64,000 bases of DNA from Candidatus Thiodiazotropha sp. 'RUGA' (GCA_016842065.1 JAEPDS010000015.1:31697-95696); one strand, 5' to 3'; positions 45,001 to 54,326 are shown, counted from the stretch's first letter. The notes: generated by a model from the letters alone, not told the origin. Made by a program: numbers and translations.

Positions 45001-46782
45001 ATGTGTGGATTTTGCGGTGAACTGCGTTTTGATGGTGGCCATGCTGAGTTGGCGACGATCGATCGGATGAATCATCAGATTCGGCGGCGTGGACCGGATC
45101 ACGGCGGCAGCTACAGCGATGGGCCGTTGGCGTTGGGGCATCGTCGCCTGGCGATCATCGACCTGTCGGTGCATGCCAATCAGCCGATGGTGGATCAGCA
45201 GTTGAACCTTGCGCTGGTCTTTAACGGCACCATCTACAACTACAAAGAGCTGCGTGAAACCCTGAAGGGGCTTGGTTACAGCTTCTTCTCCAATGGGGAT
45301 ACCGAGGTCATTCTCAAGGCCTACCATGCCTGGGGGGTGGATTGTGTCGAGCACCTGTCAGGTATGTTCGCCTTTGCTGTCTGGGATGCGCAAAATCAAA
45401 GCCTGTTCATGGCCAGGGACAGATTCGGTATCAAGCCGCTCTATTACGCTGAGAATGGCAAAGTGCTGCGTTTTGCCTCCAACACCCAGGCGCTGCTTGC
45501 GGCAGGCGGGGTGGATACCACACTGGATCCGCTTGCACTGCACTATCAATTCACACTGCATGGGGTGGTGCCTGCACCACACACCATTTTCAAGGGCATA
45601 CGCAAACTGCCACCCGGTCATACCATGACCATTGAGGCCAACGGCACCCAGCGACTGAGTCGTTACTGGCGTTACAGTGCAACCCGCACAGATCGTCCGA
45701 TGTCAGATCAGGATTGGCTGGATGCGATTCACGATGAATTGAGGGAGGCGGTTCGTAAACGCAACGAGATTGCCGACGTACCGGTCGGTGTACTGCTCTC
45801 CGGAGGCCTCGATTCCAGTCTGCTGGTGGCTCTGCTGGCCGAAGCCGGGGTCAAAGACCTGCGGACCTTTTCGGTTGGCTTTGAGGATCAGCCGGAAGAG
45901 AAGGGCAATGAGTTCGAATATTCCGATCCGGTAGCCGAGCGCTATCAGACCCAGCACCACAAGTTTCTGGTGCCCAATGGGGAGGTGCTGAAACGTATGC
46001 CGGAGGCGGTGGATCAGATGTCGGAACCGATGTTCGGGCAGGATGCGGTCGCTTTCTTTCTGCTCGGCGAACAGGTGGCGCAGCAGATCAAGGTGGTGCA
46101 GTCGGGGCAGGGTGCCGATGAGGTGTTTGGTGGCTACTTCTGGTACTCCAGGATCATGCAGGAGAAGCAGGGAGAGGCCGTCGACCGTTTTGCCAAACAC
46201 TATTTCGATCGGGATCATGACGAGTATCTGCGAATGGTTACGGATCGCTATGGCGCCGGTGACCATACCCGTGAACTGATTGCCAACAGACTGCAGGAGA
46301 GCGACGCTGACTCCCTGATCGATGCGGTTCTCTATCTGGATCAGACCATGCTGATTGTCGATGACCCGGTGAAGCGGGTCGATAATATGACCATGGCCTG
46401 GGGATTGGAGGCCCGGGTTCCGTTTCTCGATCACCATCTGGTTGAATTGGCCGCCCGTTGCCCACCGGAGTTGAAGTTGCGGGACGGGGGCAAGTACCCG
46501 TTGAAAGCGATGGCCAGAGGGATCGTGCCCGATGCGGTCATCGATCGGCCCAAAGGCTACTTTCCAATGCCGGCCCTGAAATATGTACGGGGGGAATTTC
46601 TTGAGTTTATGCAGGATATTCTGAGCAGCCAGGCGGCCCGGGAGAGAGGCGTGTTTCGCCAATCCTATATCGACATGCTGTTGGCGGCTCCCGAGATGCA
46701 TCACACCCGGATTCGAGGCAGCAAACTTTGGCACATTGCGTTATTCGAGTTCTGGTTGCAAAGGCACCTGGCCCTGGCTTGA
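45001..46782 (+). CDS. Asparagine synthetase-type amidotransferase, close to the N-acetylglutaminylglutamine amidotransferase group
   Basis: A 593-residue class II glutamine amidotransferase. Cys 2 is the glutaminase nucleophile (MCGFCGEL). The synthetase domain carries the PP-loop VLLSGGLDSSLLVALL near residue 265 and GQGADEVFGGYFWY. The opening MCGFCGELRFDGG and the total length match the AsnO-like family that amidates N-acetylglutaminylglutamine to make the osmolyte NAGGN. That pathway normally has a partner synthetase gene (ngg) alongside. None is here, so asparagine synthesis cannot be ruled out. Single plus-strand gene facing an HD-GYP gene. Confidence 0.8.
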   Translation: MCGFCGELRFDGGHAELATIDRMNHQIRRRGPDHGGSYSDGPLALGHRRLAIIDLSVHANQPMVDQQLNLALVFNGTIYNYKELRETLKGLGYSFFSNGDTEVILKAYHAWGVDCVEHLSGMFAFAVWDAQNQSLFMARDRFGIKPLYYAENGKVLRFASNTQALLAAGGVDTTLDPLALHYQFTLHGVVPAPHTIFKGIRKLPPGHTMTIEANGTQRLSRYWRYSATRTDRPMSDQDWLDAIHDELREAVRKRNEIADVPVGVLLSGGLDSSLLVALLAEAGVKDLRTFSVGFEDQPEEKGNEFEYSDPVAERYQTQHHKFLVPNGEVLKRMPEAVDQMSEPMFGQDAVAFFLLGEQVAQQIKVVQSGQGADEVFGGYFWYSRIMQEKQGEAVDRFAKHYFDRDHDEYLRMVTDRYGAGDHTRELIANRLQESDADSLIDAVLYLDQTMLIVDDPVKRVDNMTMAWGLEARVPFLDHHLVELAARCPPELKLRDGGKYPLKAMARGIVPDAVIDRPKGYFPMPALKYVRGEFLEFMQDILSSQAARERGVFRQSYIDMLLAAPEMHHTRIRGSKLWHIALFEFWLQRHLALA

Positions 46783-46794
46783 ACGGTTCTCGGG

Positions 46795-47436
46795 TTAAGA
46801 GCAGATCTTGCTGTTCAGACGTTGCTTGGAACAGAGTTCCAGAAGTGCCTGCACGGCCTCAGGGCAGAACTGTTTGCCGCTCTCCTGCTTGATAATCTCA
46901 AGTGCCTTGCGAATCTCGATCTCACTTCGGTAACTGCGGGTTGTGGTCATGGCATCGTAAGCGTCGACAACCGCAATGATTCGGCAGATCGTCGGGATCT
47001 CTTCACCCTGCAATCCATCCGGGTAGCCGTTGCCGTTCCATTGTTCATGGTGGTGCAGCACACACAGGGCTACCTCATCCAGCACCGGATTGCCCAGGCT
47101 CCTGAGCATGTTCGCGCCTATCTTGGGGTGCTGCTTGATATCATTGTACTCATCCCCTGAGAGCTTCCCTGGCTTCAATAGAATATCATCCGCAATGCCA
47201 ATCTTGCCGATATCGTGAAATCCGGCGGCCAAAGAGAGGATATCCATCTGCTGTTCATCGAGACCCATATGGTGGCCAATCTGCTCGGCCAGCAAGACCA
47301 CCCGCTCGGAATGCTCGAGGGTATAGCTATCCCTGGTTTTGAGCGCGTGCTTGAGGATGGTCTCCAACTTGAAGCCCACATGGCTCTCCAGCAGGGAGAT
47401 ACGGCGTTTGATTTCTGGATTGCGGTCCTTGGTCAC
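46795..47436 (-). CDS. HD-GYP domain protein, probable cyclic-di-GMP phosphodiesterase
   Basis: A 213-residue protein made almost only of an HD-GYP domain. HSERV, the metal-binding HDIGK near residue 73, LHHHEQWNGNGYP with the GYP signature near 125, and VDAYDAMTTTRSYR are all present. It has no receiver or sensor domain, so it is a stand-alone phosphodiesterase or regulated by partners. The start is GTG with no strong ribosome site. It is convergent with the amidotransferase gene, whose stop lies 13 bases away. Confidence 0.88.
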   Translation of the reverse strand: MTKDRNPEIKRRISLLESHVGFKLETILKHALKTRDSYTLEHSERVVLLAEQIGHHMGLDEQQMDILSLAAGFHDIGKIGIADDILLKPGKLSGDEYNDIKQHPKIGANMLRSLGNPVLDEVALCVLHHHEQWNGNGYPDGLQGEEIPTICRIIAVVDAYDAMTTTRSYRSEIEIRKALEIIKQESGKQFCPEAVQALLELCSKQRLNSKICS

Positions 47437-47832
47437 GTGGCTCTGTTCGATTGATCCAATTGGCTGGGTTAGCGGTAATGAATAAAAATGATCCGTTTAA
47501 TCGTTCTGTTTTTAACTTCCGGGGTGCAACTTTGTCAAATCAATTAGGATCAGAAAACTATTGAAATATTAAAGGTATTGCCCATATTTTGATGGCCGGA
47601 ATCGACCTCACATTGAGTCATCGACGTAAATAGCCATCCTCCGGGATGACACTTTACCATGACAGTACTATGGTTTTATAAATGGCGATGGAATTGGTAC
47701 TGAGTAAGCATTCTCGATTCGAGGTTTTTTCTTAACTGCCAAAGCGTTAGAATTTCCCTATTGGAACCGTGCTTGAAAATGCCAGGAAGGACACCAAATA
47801 AGCACGATAAACGACTATTCGAGGTGTAAACG
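47437..47832. other. Intergenic region upstream of grxD
   Basis: 396 bases between divergent genes. It contains an inverted pair ACCAT/ATGGT (47656-47674) followed by TTTAT, and several AT-rich stretches that could hold both promoters. GAGGTG lies six bases before the grxD ATG. No reading frame is credible. Confidence 0.4.
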
Positions 47833-48171
47833 ATGGAAGTATTGGATCGAATCAAAGAGCAGGTCGAGAGTAATCCGATCGTGATCTACATGAAAGGCAC
47901 GCCCCAGTTTCCCATGTGCGGCTTCTCCTCCCGGGCGGCTGCCGCACTCCAGGATTGCGGTGTTCCCTTCGCCTATGTGAACGTGCTGGCCGATCCGGAA
48001 ATTTTTGAGAATCTCCCTCGATTTGCCGATTGGCCGACTTTTCCGCAAATCTATATCGATGGTGAGTTGATCGGTGGCTGTGATATCACCCTGGAGATGC
48101 ACCAGAGCGGTGAGTTGAAAAGCATGATGGAAGAGGCGGCGGCAAAAGCGGCTCCCACCGGTGAGAGCTAG
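47833..48171 (+). CDS. grxD: Monothiol glutaredoxin Grx4
   Basis: A CGFS-type glutaredoxin that carries and delivers 2Fe-2S clusters. The 112-residue chain has the active-site MCGFS (Cys 29), IYMKGTPQFP before it, and WPTFPQIYIDGELIGGCDI with the cis-proline and glutathione-binding TFPQ and GGCD. Length is normal. Single plus-strand gene with a good ribosome site (GAGGTG). Confidence 0.95.
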   Translation: MEVLDRIKEQVESNPIVIYMKGTPQFPMCGFSSRAAAALQDCGVPFAYVNVLADPEIFENLPRFADWPTFPQIYIDGELIGGCDITLEMHQSGELKSMMEEAAAKAAPTGES

Positions 48172-48205
48172 GGCCTGGATAAGAGTACCCCGCAGTCACC
48201 CCTGT

Positions 48206-48284
48206 TGTCCTTGAAAAGTGCGCCAGAGGTGGCGTGAGGAGAGTGGTTTGGTTGTTCCAGATGAACGACGTATAACGGGTCGTG
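48206..48284 (+). repeat. Copy A of a two-copy structured intergenic element
   Basis: This element shares a 22-nt identical core (48246-48267, starting GTTTGGTTGTTCCAG) and a conserved GAGGAGA with copy B at 59186-59260. Hairpin 1 (48220-48235) pairs GCGCCA with TGGCGT. Hairpin 3 (48265-48283) pairs ACGAC with GTCGT. Between copies the stem bases change together (outer pair G-T here, G-C in B; A-T here, G-C in B). Both copies point toward the gene downstream, here the deaminase. Function unknown: a structured RNA or a MITE-like repeat. Confidence 0.6.
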
Positions 48285-48459
48285 ATGCTGATACAGGGGT
48301 AATCCCTCCCATAAACAAAGGTCTTAGGGCTGGATCTTTGCCCGCCGCAGTCACCATTCCCATCTCAGGAACCACGAGCACCGGTTCCCTCTGTCTGGCT
48401 CGACTAAGCTCTAGCCCCGGCAGGGTTGATCGGTTTCGCCTGAGCAGGTGCTGTTTCGG

Positions 48460-48975
48460 ATGACGAAGTGGGATACCCGGTTTCTGGGGCTGGCCGCCTA
48501 TATCTCCGCCTGGAGCAAGGATCCCTCCTCCCAGGTCGGTGCAGTGATTACCGATGGCAACCGCATCATCTCGCTGGGCTACAACGGTTTTGCGGCCGGG
48601 GTGGAGGATAAGCAGGAACGACTGTCGAATCGTGACTGCAAGCTCAATCTGACCATCCATGCGGAAGAGAATGCGATGATCTTCGCCAAAAGGGGGCTGA
48701 ATGGCTGCACTGTCTACGTCACCCATCCTCCCTGTCCAAGATGCGCCTCCAAACTGATCCAGGAAGAGGTGGGCCGGATTGTCTATGTTACGCCCAGTGA
48801 GGACTTTCTATCGCGCTGGGAGGATGACCTCAAATTATCCGCAGAGATGTATCGTGAGGCGGGAGTCGAAGTGACCCAGTACAATCTGCAGGAGCTGAAT
48901 CATGACAATGCCTCGATCACCATTGCCCCGGGAGGGCTGTTCAAGAATGTCATGAACCTGCTGCTGCAGGAGTAG
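48460..48975 (+). CDS. dCMP deaminase-family zinc enzyme
   Basis: A cytidine/deoxycytidylate deaminase-fold protein of 171 residues. The zinc and proton-shuttle motif HAEENA lies at 67-72, and PPCPRC supplies the two other zinc cysteines (92 and 95). SKDPSSQVGAVI and SLGYNGFAAGV match the dCMP deaminase family. It should make dUMP from dCMP or act on a related nucleotide. The ATG at 48460 (MTKWDTRFLGLA) has AGGTG about 10 bases upstream. It is preceded by element copy A and followed by a 23-nt motif also found before algH. Confidence 0.85.
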   Translation: MTKWDTRFLGLAAYISAWSKDPSSQVGAVITDGNRIISLGYNGFAAGVEDKQERLSNRDCKLNLTIHAEENAMIFAKRGLNGCTVYVTHPPCPRCASKLIQEEVGRIVYVTPSEDFLSRWEDDLKLSAEMYREAGVEVTQYNLQELNHDNASITIAPGGLFKNVMNLLLQE

Positions 48976-48983
48976 CAGGGCAT

Positions 48984-49006
48984 ATTGGATTCGTGTTAAC
49001 AGGCCC
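48984..49006 (+). repeat. 23-nt shared motif, copy 1
   Basis: ATTGGATTCGTG-T-TAACAGGCCC, here just after the deaminase stop codon, recurs at 59010-59032 on the minus strand with one mismatch (22 of 23). At both loci it follows the structured element in the same order and orientation. A short related string (GTGTTAACGGGTCC) stands near 63226. Meaning unknown. Confidence 0.6.
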
Positions 49007-49011
49007 CAGGA

Positions 49012-49764
49012 TCAGAAGCTGGTTTCAGCAGCCAGAGATTCCTCAGGGATATGCAGCTCGTCCAACACCATTCGGTAGAGCTTACCGCTCTGGGTACGCT
49101 CGATCTTTATCGGCAGGTAACCCAGCTCCCTGGCGAACCAGATGGTATAGTCCGATGCCCCATCTCCTTTACTGCGTTCTACCCGCAGGCAGCGGAAGCT
49201 GTCGTTGGACGATGCCACTGTCTCTTCTCCAACGACCTGGAAATGATAGGTTTTTACTTTTCCCCCATCCGCTACCTGATAGCTGACCTGCTGATTGCCC
49301 TGAGCCAGATGCAGCCTGACCTGTAGCTGCTGGCTGAGTTTATCCTGTGTGGCATGCCCGATCGGCTGGGACCAGGTGACACCCTGACTGGTTGTGGCGG
49401 CATGCGTGGATTGCCAATCGAAACTGACCTCACTGTTTTCTGACGGCTGATCCTTGTCCCGATAGGTGTAGCGGTGGGGAACGACTCTCCCCTCCAGGTA
49501 GCGCCCCTGGCTCTCTTCGATCACTTCGTTGCGGCTGAAAAGATTCGCCAACAGGCTGGGTTGGCTGTGAGCGGTGTAGATATAGGAGCCGTCCGGTTTC
49601 AATTCCAGGCTTAAGGTTAGTCGCCCAAGAGGCAGGATGTTTCTGTGTACGGTGAATTCTGCGGAAAACGGCTTCAAAAGCGCATCGGCAGCGGCGTTCA
49701 GAGAGATGAAACAGGCCAGAAACGCCCCCAGCAGCCCAACTCGCAAGGTGGCATGCCGGGCCAT
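49012..49764 (-). CDS. DUF3108-domain exported protein
   Basis: A 250-residue protein with a signal peptide (about 1-25, ending LNAAADA). The following beta-rich domain begins LLKPFSAEFTVHRNILPLGRL, with YTAHSQPSLLANLFSRNEV and the late LGYLPIKIERTQSGK. That is the DUF3108 family, periplasmic proteins of unknown role usually found beside purN and purM. I start at MARHATLRV, 7 bases after the purN stop. An earlier in-frame start would run into purN and hide the signal peptide. It is probably co-transcribed with purM-purN. Confidence 0.85.
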   Translation of the reverse strand: MARHATLRVGLLGAFLACFISLNAAADALLKPFSAEFTVHRNILPLGRLTLSLELKPDGSYIYTAHSQPSLLANLFSRNEVIEESQGRYLEGRVVPHRYTYRDKDQPSENSEVSFDWQSTHAATTSQGVTWSQPIGHATQDKLSQQLQVRLHLAQGNQQVSYQVADGGKVKTYHFQVVGEETVASSNDSFRCLRVERSKGDGASDYTIWFARELGYLPIKIERTQSGKLYRMVLDELHIPEESLAAETSF

Positions 49765-49771
49765 GGTGGGT

Positions 49772-50440
49772 TTAGCGGATCGTGTCCTGCGGTGCGTAGA
49801 CCACAGGTTGAAGAAGTTTCTCATTATCCAGAATGACCTCTCCGGTCTCGTCGAGTTGCAGTCGCTTTTGTGCGTACCAACCCACAACCAGTGGATAGAG
49901 CTGATGCTCCTTTTCCAGCACCCGTGCAGCCAGGCTCTGCGGATTATCCTCCGGTAGCACGGCTACCTGGGCCTGGGCAATCAGTGGTCCCCCATCCAGC
50001 TCTTCTGTGACAAAGTGTACACTCACCCCATGCAGTTGCTCGCCTGCCTCGAGTGCCCGCTTATGGGTATGCAGGCCCGTGTATTTGGGCAGCAGGGAAG
50101 GGTGGACGTTCAACAGCCGCCCGGCATAGTGGCGCACGAAGGGGGTTGTCAGGATGCGCATGAATCCGGCGAGAACCACCAGCTCCGGTTGGTATCTGTC
50201 GATCAGTTCGATCAGGGCCTGGTCATAGCTTGCCCGGTCGGCAAAGGCCTGATGGTCGAGCACGGCGGTTTCGATGGCTGCTGATGAGGCCCGCTGCAGA
50301 CCGTACACCTCGGGACGGTTGCTGATAACCGCTGCAATCTCGATTGGCAGGTCGTGCTGGCTGGCATCGATGATCGCCTGCAGATTGGAGCCATTGCCGG
50401 AGATCAGCACCACAACCTTCGGGTGCTGAGTGCTGGTCAT
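49772..50440 (-). CDS. purN: Phosphoribosylglycinamide formyltransferase
   Basis: Third step of purine synthesis: transfers formyl from 10-formyl-THF to GAR. The 222-residue enzyme has [14 protein letters not shown] for phosphate binding, [13 protein letters not shown], and the catalytic [12 protein letters not shown] with [15 protein letters not shown] carrying the His and Asp. Slightly longer than E. coli PurN at the C-terminus. Its start overlaps the purM stop by 4 bases (ATGA). Confidence 0.96.
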   Translation of the reverse strand: MTSTQHPKVVVLISGNGSNLQAIIDASQHDLPIEIAAVISNRPEVYGLQRASSAAIETAVLDHQAFADRASYDQALIELIDRYQPELVVLAGFMRILTTPFVRHYAGRLLNVHPSLLPKYTGLHTHKRALEAGEQLHGVSVHFVTEELDGGPLIAQAQVAVLPEDNPQSLAARVLEKEHQLYPLVVGWYAQKRLQLDETGEVILDNEKLLQPVVYAPQDTIR

Positions 50441-51507
50441 GCGAGTGGTCCGCTGATCACCACACCCTGCCGCTGGCTGTCAGCGGGCTCGATGCTACCC
50501 AGTTTCCAGGCGTTTTCTCCCTGTTCATTGAGAAGCGCCAGCGTGGCTTCCGCATCATCTGCCGAGACACAGACCACCATCCCGACGCCGCTGTTGAAGG
50601 TTCTGAGCATCTCATCGGAGGCCAGGTTGCCCTGCTGCCGCAGCCATTCGAAGACAGGGGGCAGGGTCCAACTGCCGCTGTCGATGACGGCACAGCAATC
50701 GGCCGGGAGTACCCGGGGCAGGTTCTCAGGCAGGCCGCCGCCGGTAATATGGGCCAGGGCATGAATCTCTACCTTTTGCATCAGCGCCAGCAGGGATTTG
50801 ACATAGATTCTGGTGGGCTCCAGCAACGCCTCACCCAGGGTGGTTGCAGCCAGGGGCTGGTCCAGGCTCGCCTCACTGACCTCAAGTATCTTACGGATCA
50901 GCGAGTAACCATTGGAGTGGGGACCGGATGAGGCAAGGCCGATCAGCACATCCCCTGCTTTGACCCTGTCCGGTACGATCAGCTGGCTCTTCTCCGCAAT
51001 ACCCACGCAGAAGCCGGCCAGGTCGTAGTCGCCACTGCCATAGATGCCCGGCATCTCTGCGGTTTCACCCCCAGTCAGGGCTGCACCGGCCAGTTCGCAG
51101 CCCCGGGCAATTCCCTTGACCACATCGGTGGCAACCTCGATCTCGAGTTTCCCGGTTGCGTAATAGTCGAGGAAAAACAGCGGTTCGGCACCGGCGACCA
51201 CAATATCATTGACACACATCGCCACCAGATCGATGCCGATGGTGTCATGTTTGTTCAACTCCAGAGCAAGTTTTAATTTGGTACCGACCCCGTCAGTACC
51301 CGATACCAGTACCGGTTCCCGGTATTTCTCCAGCGGCAGTTCAAACAGTGCTCCGAATCCCCCCAGTCCACTGAGTACGCCAGGACGGAAGGTCTGTTTG
51401 ACAATGGGTTTGATGCGTTCGACCAGTTCATTCCCGGCATCGATGTCCACACCGGCATCCCGGTAACTGAGTGAAGTTGGCTGGCTTGGCTTGGACTCTT
51501 GGGCCAC
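50437..51507 (-). CDS. purM: Phosphoribosylformylglycinamidine cyclo-ligase
   Basis: AIR synthetase of purine synthesis, 356 residues. The chain starts [20 protein letters not shown], has [14 protein letters not shown], the [15 protein letters not shown] segment, [11 protein letters not shown] and [13 protein letters not shown], all hallmarks of PurM. First gene of purM-purN-DUF3108. It is divergent from the DUF2066 gene, an arrangement common in gammaproteobacteria. Confidence 0.96.
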   Translation of the reverse strand: MAQESKPSQPTSLSYRDAGVDIDAGNELVERIKPIVKQTFRPGVLSGLGGFGALFELPLEKYREPVLVSGTDGVGTKLKLALELNKHDTIGIDLVAMCVNDIVVAGAEPLFFLDYYATGKLEIEVATDVVKGIARGCELAGAALTGGETAEMPGIYGSGDYDLAGFCVGIAEKSQLIVPDRVKAGDVLIGLASSGPHSNGYSLIRKILEVSEASLDQPLAATTLGEALLEPTRIYVKSLLALMQKVEIHALAHITGGGLPENLPRVLPADCCAVIDSGSWTLPPVFEWLRQQGNLASDEMLRTFNSGVGMVVCVSADDAEATLALLNEQGENAWKLGSIEPADSQRQGVVISGPLA

Positions 51508-51848
51508 GAGACGATACTCCCGATTGTCAAAAAAATTCAGATCGGGATTCTATCAGAAGATCATTCGCTAGTACTCCTTCAAGACGATAATTACCCATCC
51601 AGGGAGTCGAGACACGGCTCACCCTGTGGGCGCCCATCCAAATGGCCAAGTCGGCGGCGTACTGCTCGGAAATGGCGCGCCATTCCTTGTGGGGTGTGCC
51701 GAGTGGATGCGGCGCATCGTTACCTTGTTTGCGGCACGCCCGCCAGCTTTGTGATGGCTGAATTTTCATCTTTTTTCCAGGCGCGTTAATATGCCGGGTT
51801 GTTAAGGGTTGATCCTGTTTGTAAAAACCAGGGAATGTGTGATTTGAA
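51508..51848. other. Divergent intergenic region purM / DUF2066 gene
   Basis: 341 bases. Two opposed frames of 80 (minus) and 96 (plus) codons cross most of it, but neither has a ribosome site, and codon content is unlike the neighbours (many Arg/Trp/Ser). A GC-richer patch at about 51600-51730 interrupts AT-rich flanks and could be a decayed repeat. Promoters of both genes should be here. Confidence 0.35.
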
Positions 51849-52970
51849 ATGAGTCGATTTCCTCTACCGCGTATCTGTAACTGGTTGTTCCTGGCCCTGC
51901 TGCTGGGGAGTTACTCTGTTGTCCATGCGGAGGCCGTAACCAATCTCTATGAGGCTGAAGTGGCAGTCATCGGACAGGGCGGTGAGGCTCGCTCGAAAGG
52001 CATCAGGGAGGCGTTTGCCGGGGTGCTGGTGAAAGTCAGTGGTGATAGCGGCCTGCTTGATGATCCACAGGTCGAGCAACTGCTCAACCGGGGCTCCAGA
52101 CTGGTTCAGCAGTACCGTTACAAACCACTGCCCAACCCACCTGAAGAGGTCGATGAAGCGTCACCGGATCGACTTCTCTGGGCGAGATTCGATGCCCGTG
52201 CGGTCAACCGTCTGTTGCGCGAGAGCGGTGTTCCCGTGTGGGGTGAGACCCGTCCTTCGATGCTGCTCTGGCTGGGGCAGGAAGAGGGAACACGAAGATC
52301 ACTGATCTCCCCCGACAGAGCGACCTCCTTGAAGCAGCAGCTTACTCAGACCGCCGATGCCCGGGGCTTGCCCCTGGTCTGGCCACTGATGGATATCGAA
52401 GATCAAAGGGCGGTTCAGGTGAGCGATCTATGGGGTGGTTTTGAAGAGAATATCCGCCGTGCCTCCGATCGCTATCTGCCGGATGTGATTCTGGTCGGCC
52501 GACTCTCCTACCGTGGTCAGGGTAGTTGGCGGGGGGAGTGGATTCTCTATCTGCCGGATAAGATCAACCGCTGGCAGAGCTATGCCGAAACCAGAGCCGC
52601 CGTGGCGAAAGAGGGGATGGAGCAGGCGGTTGATGCCCTGGCCCTCAGATTTGCACCGCAACAGGTGAGTCAGGGAATCGCCAGTCTCAGGCTGAGAGTC
52701 CATGGTCTCACCCAGCTGGCCGATTATGCCCTGGTTCAGGACTATCTGCGTTCATTGGCGATGATCGACAACGTTGATCTGTTGGCGGCGGATCCGGAGC
52801 AGGTGAGTTTTCTGCTCAGGGTGCATGGGGGACGCGATGCCCTGGTCAGGGGAATTCAGTTGGGTTCAGTGCTCGAGCCGATGGTCATGCAGGTCAGTCC
52901 GGACCCGGATCAGCCTGAGATCAGTGAAGAGTCTCTGGATGGTGAGGGGCTGGATTACCGGCTGCGTTAA
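51849..52970 (+). CDS. DUF2066-domain exported protein
   Basis: A 373-residue protein with a signal peptide (about 1-28, ending VVHAEA). The DUF2066 opening is TNLYEAEVAVIGQGGEARSKG, followed by AFAGVLVKVSGD, then LLWARFDARAVNRLLRESGVPVWGETRPS and LPDVILVGRLSYRGQGSW. Its function is unknown; it is usually next to purM and a CDP-alcohol phosphatidyltransferase, exactly as here. The next gene follows by 17 bases, so the two form an operon. Confidence 0.87.
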   Translation: MSRFPLPRICNWLFLALLLGSYSVVHAEAVTNLYEAEVAVIGQGGEARSKGIREAFAGVLVKVSGDSGLLDDPQVEQLLNRGSRLVQQYRYKPLPNPPEEVDEASPDRLLWARFDARAVNRLLRESGVPVWGETRPSMLLWLGQEEGTRRSLISPDRATSLKQQLTQTADARGLPLVWPLMDIEDQRAVQVSDLWGGFEENIRRASDRYLPDVILVGRLSYRGQGSWRGEWILYLPDKINRWQSYAETRAAVAKEGMEQAVDALALRFAPQQVSQGIASLRLRVHGLTQLADYALVQDYLRSLAMIDNVDLLAADPEQVSFLLRVHGGRDALVRGIQLGSVLEPMVMQVSPDPDQPEISEESLDGEGLDYRLR

Positions 52971-52987
52971 CCACCGAATCTATCACC

Positions 52988-53542
52988 ATGCAGCTTCGAG
53001 ATATACCCAATCTGATCAGTATCCTGCGAATCCTGCTGACCTTGCCGATTGTCTGGCTGCTGCTGGAGCAGCAGTTTTCCCATGCCCTGATCCTGTTTGC
53101 AGTCGCCGGTTTTTCCGATGGTCTGGATGGCTATCTGGCAAAACGTTTCGGCTGGCAGAGCTATTTGGGTGGATTATTGGACCCGCTTGCCGATAAAGCA
53201 CTACTGATGAGCTCATTCCTGGTACTTGGCGGGCAGGGACTGATCCCGATCTGGTTGGTACTGCTGGTGATCTTTCGTGATCTGACGATTGTCGGTGGCG
53301 CACTCTACTATAACTTCAGCGTGGAAGTGGTGGATGCGGATCCGAGTCTGATCAGCAAACTGAATACTCTGCTGCAGATCATGCTGGTGTTGCTGGTGGT
53401 TACCGATGCCGGGCCGTTTCCACTGCCGGACCCGCTCATCGATTGGTTGATCTGGGGAACCGGTCTGACCACCCTGATCAGCGGCGCTGCCTATGTCTGG
53501 ATATGGAGCAATAAAGCGCGCAAAAAAGGTTGGCGGATATGA
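52988..53542 (+). CDS. CDP-alcohol phosphatidyltransferase family protein
   Basis: An inner-membrane enzyme of 184 residues that joins a CDP-activated lipid to an alcohol. The signature D-x2-DG-x2-A(K/R)-x8-G-x3-D-x3-D is read in SDGLDGYLAKRFGWQSY and GGLLDPLADK (Lys in place of the usual Arg). About five hydrophobic helices follow the family plan. It starts with LRDIPNLISILRILLTLPIVW, like PgsA. Whether it makes phosphatidylglycerol phosphate or another lipid cannot be told; a second paralogue is usual in this group. Confidence 0.87.
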   Translation: MQLRDIPNLISILRILLTLPIVWLLLEQQFSHALILFAVAGFSDGLDGYLAKRFGWQSYLGGLLDPLADKALLMSSFLVLGGQGLIPIWLVLLVIFRDLTIVGGALYYNFSVEVVDADPSLISKLNTLLQIMLVLLVVTDAGPFPLPDPLIDWLIWGTGLTTLISGAAYVWIWSNKARKKGWRI

Positions 53543-53698
53543 AATCCGGTCAATATTCGGCTAATCAGAGTTTATTTCCTGTTGTGGGCTGTTAATCAGA
53601 CCGATTTCGCAGTTTAAAGCGCATGGCGCTTGTGATGCCGAACAGCTAGACTATAGTTGGAAAAAATAAGTATCTATGTGACTTACGGAGAAAAGTTA

Positions 53699-54250
53699 AT
53701 GAGAGTTACCAGTTTTATTGTTGCCATTGGCTTGCTGATCTCGTCCGCTATCGCACAGGCGGAAATATTTGCTGATGGCTCAGGTATCGAGGGAAACAAC
53801 TACTTTGGGGTGATAGTCGCTTCCCCTCAGTATAAGGAGGATGACTCCAATACCGACTTCCGGGGCACCGGCCTGATCGCCAGAGGTGGTCGCGAGTTTT
53901 TCAAATATTTCGCGGTTGAGGGCCATTTCGGCATCTTCAGTGGCGATACCGTGAACGATACCACCTATCAGATCGACTACATGGGCAGTCTGTTCGCCAG
54001 AGGCAATCTCTATCTGTTCGATGATCGCGCCCGCGCCTATGCGTTGGTGGGCCTTACCTATTTCGCCGGTGATGTACCAAGATTCAAGGGCGATGACGAT
54101 ATCGCACCGGCCTTTGGTCTTGGGCTGGAACTGTATGGCAATGAACGCAATGCGATCACCTTGGAGGCGATGCGCTATGCCGACGGGGATCTGCACAATG
54201 TGGATTACAAGATCGATTCAATCAACGTCGGCTATCTGCACCGCTTCTGA
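53699..54250 (+). CDS. Small outer-membrane beta-barrel protein
   Basis: A 183-residue protein with a signal peptide (1-20, ending AIAQA). About eight amphipathic strands alternate with short turns: NYFGVIVASPQYK, GTGLIARGGREFF, FAVEGHFGIFSG, MGSLFARGNLYLF, RAYALVGLTYFAG, APAFGLGLELYG, NAITLEAMRYAD and SINVGYLHRF. The last residue is Phe, as in proteins inserted by BamA. The fold is OmpA/OmpX-like (OMP_b-brl). Function unknown. GGAG stands eight bases before the ATG; an earlier start 14 codons up would spoil the signal peptide. Confidence 0.8.
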   Translation: MRVTSFIVAIGLLISSAIAQAEIFADGSGIEGNNYFGVIVASPQYKEDDSNTDFRGTGLIARGGREFFKYFAVEGHFGIFSGDTVNDTTYQIDYMGSLFARGNLYLFDDRARAYALVGLTYFAGDVPRFKGDDDIAPAFGLGLELYGNERNAITLEAMRYADGDLHNVDYKIDSINVGYLHRF

Positions 54251-54270
54251 TTAAATCCTTTCAGCTGACC

Positions 54271-54292
54271 GCCGGGGGAGACTTCCCCCGGC
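54271..54292 (+). terminator. Terminator of the outer-membrane barrel gene
   Basis: GCCGGGGGA and TCCCCCGGC form a 9-bp stem with loop GACT, followed by TTCAGTTT, 20 bases after the stop codon. It stands between convergent genes and may also serve pyrK from the other side, where the T-run is missing. Confidence 0.6.
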
Positions 54293-54326
54293 TTCAGTTT
54301 CCAGCGGCGCCATCCTGTTGATCTCT

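Noticed and set aside
48218..48463. 81-codon frame over element copy A with a LVVPDER stretch, and a similar frame at 58995-59291 over copy B
   Set aside because: The shared part is identical at wobble positions and the rest diverges in protein while stems keep pairing, so conservation is at the nucleotide level. The copy A frame starts at GTG and no good ribosome site precedes either frame.
48196..48726. 176-codon minus-strand frame
   Set aside because: It runs antisense through the dCMP-deaminase gene with its HAE and PCxxC motifs; a shadow frame.
51499..51789. 96-codon plus-strand and 80-codon minus-strand frames in the purM upstream gap
   Set aside because: No ribosome sites, odd composition, and they overlap each other; kept only as a low-interest patch.
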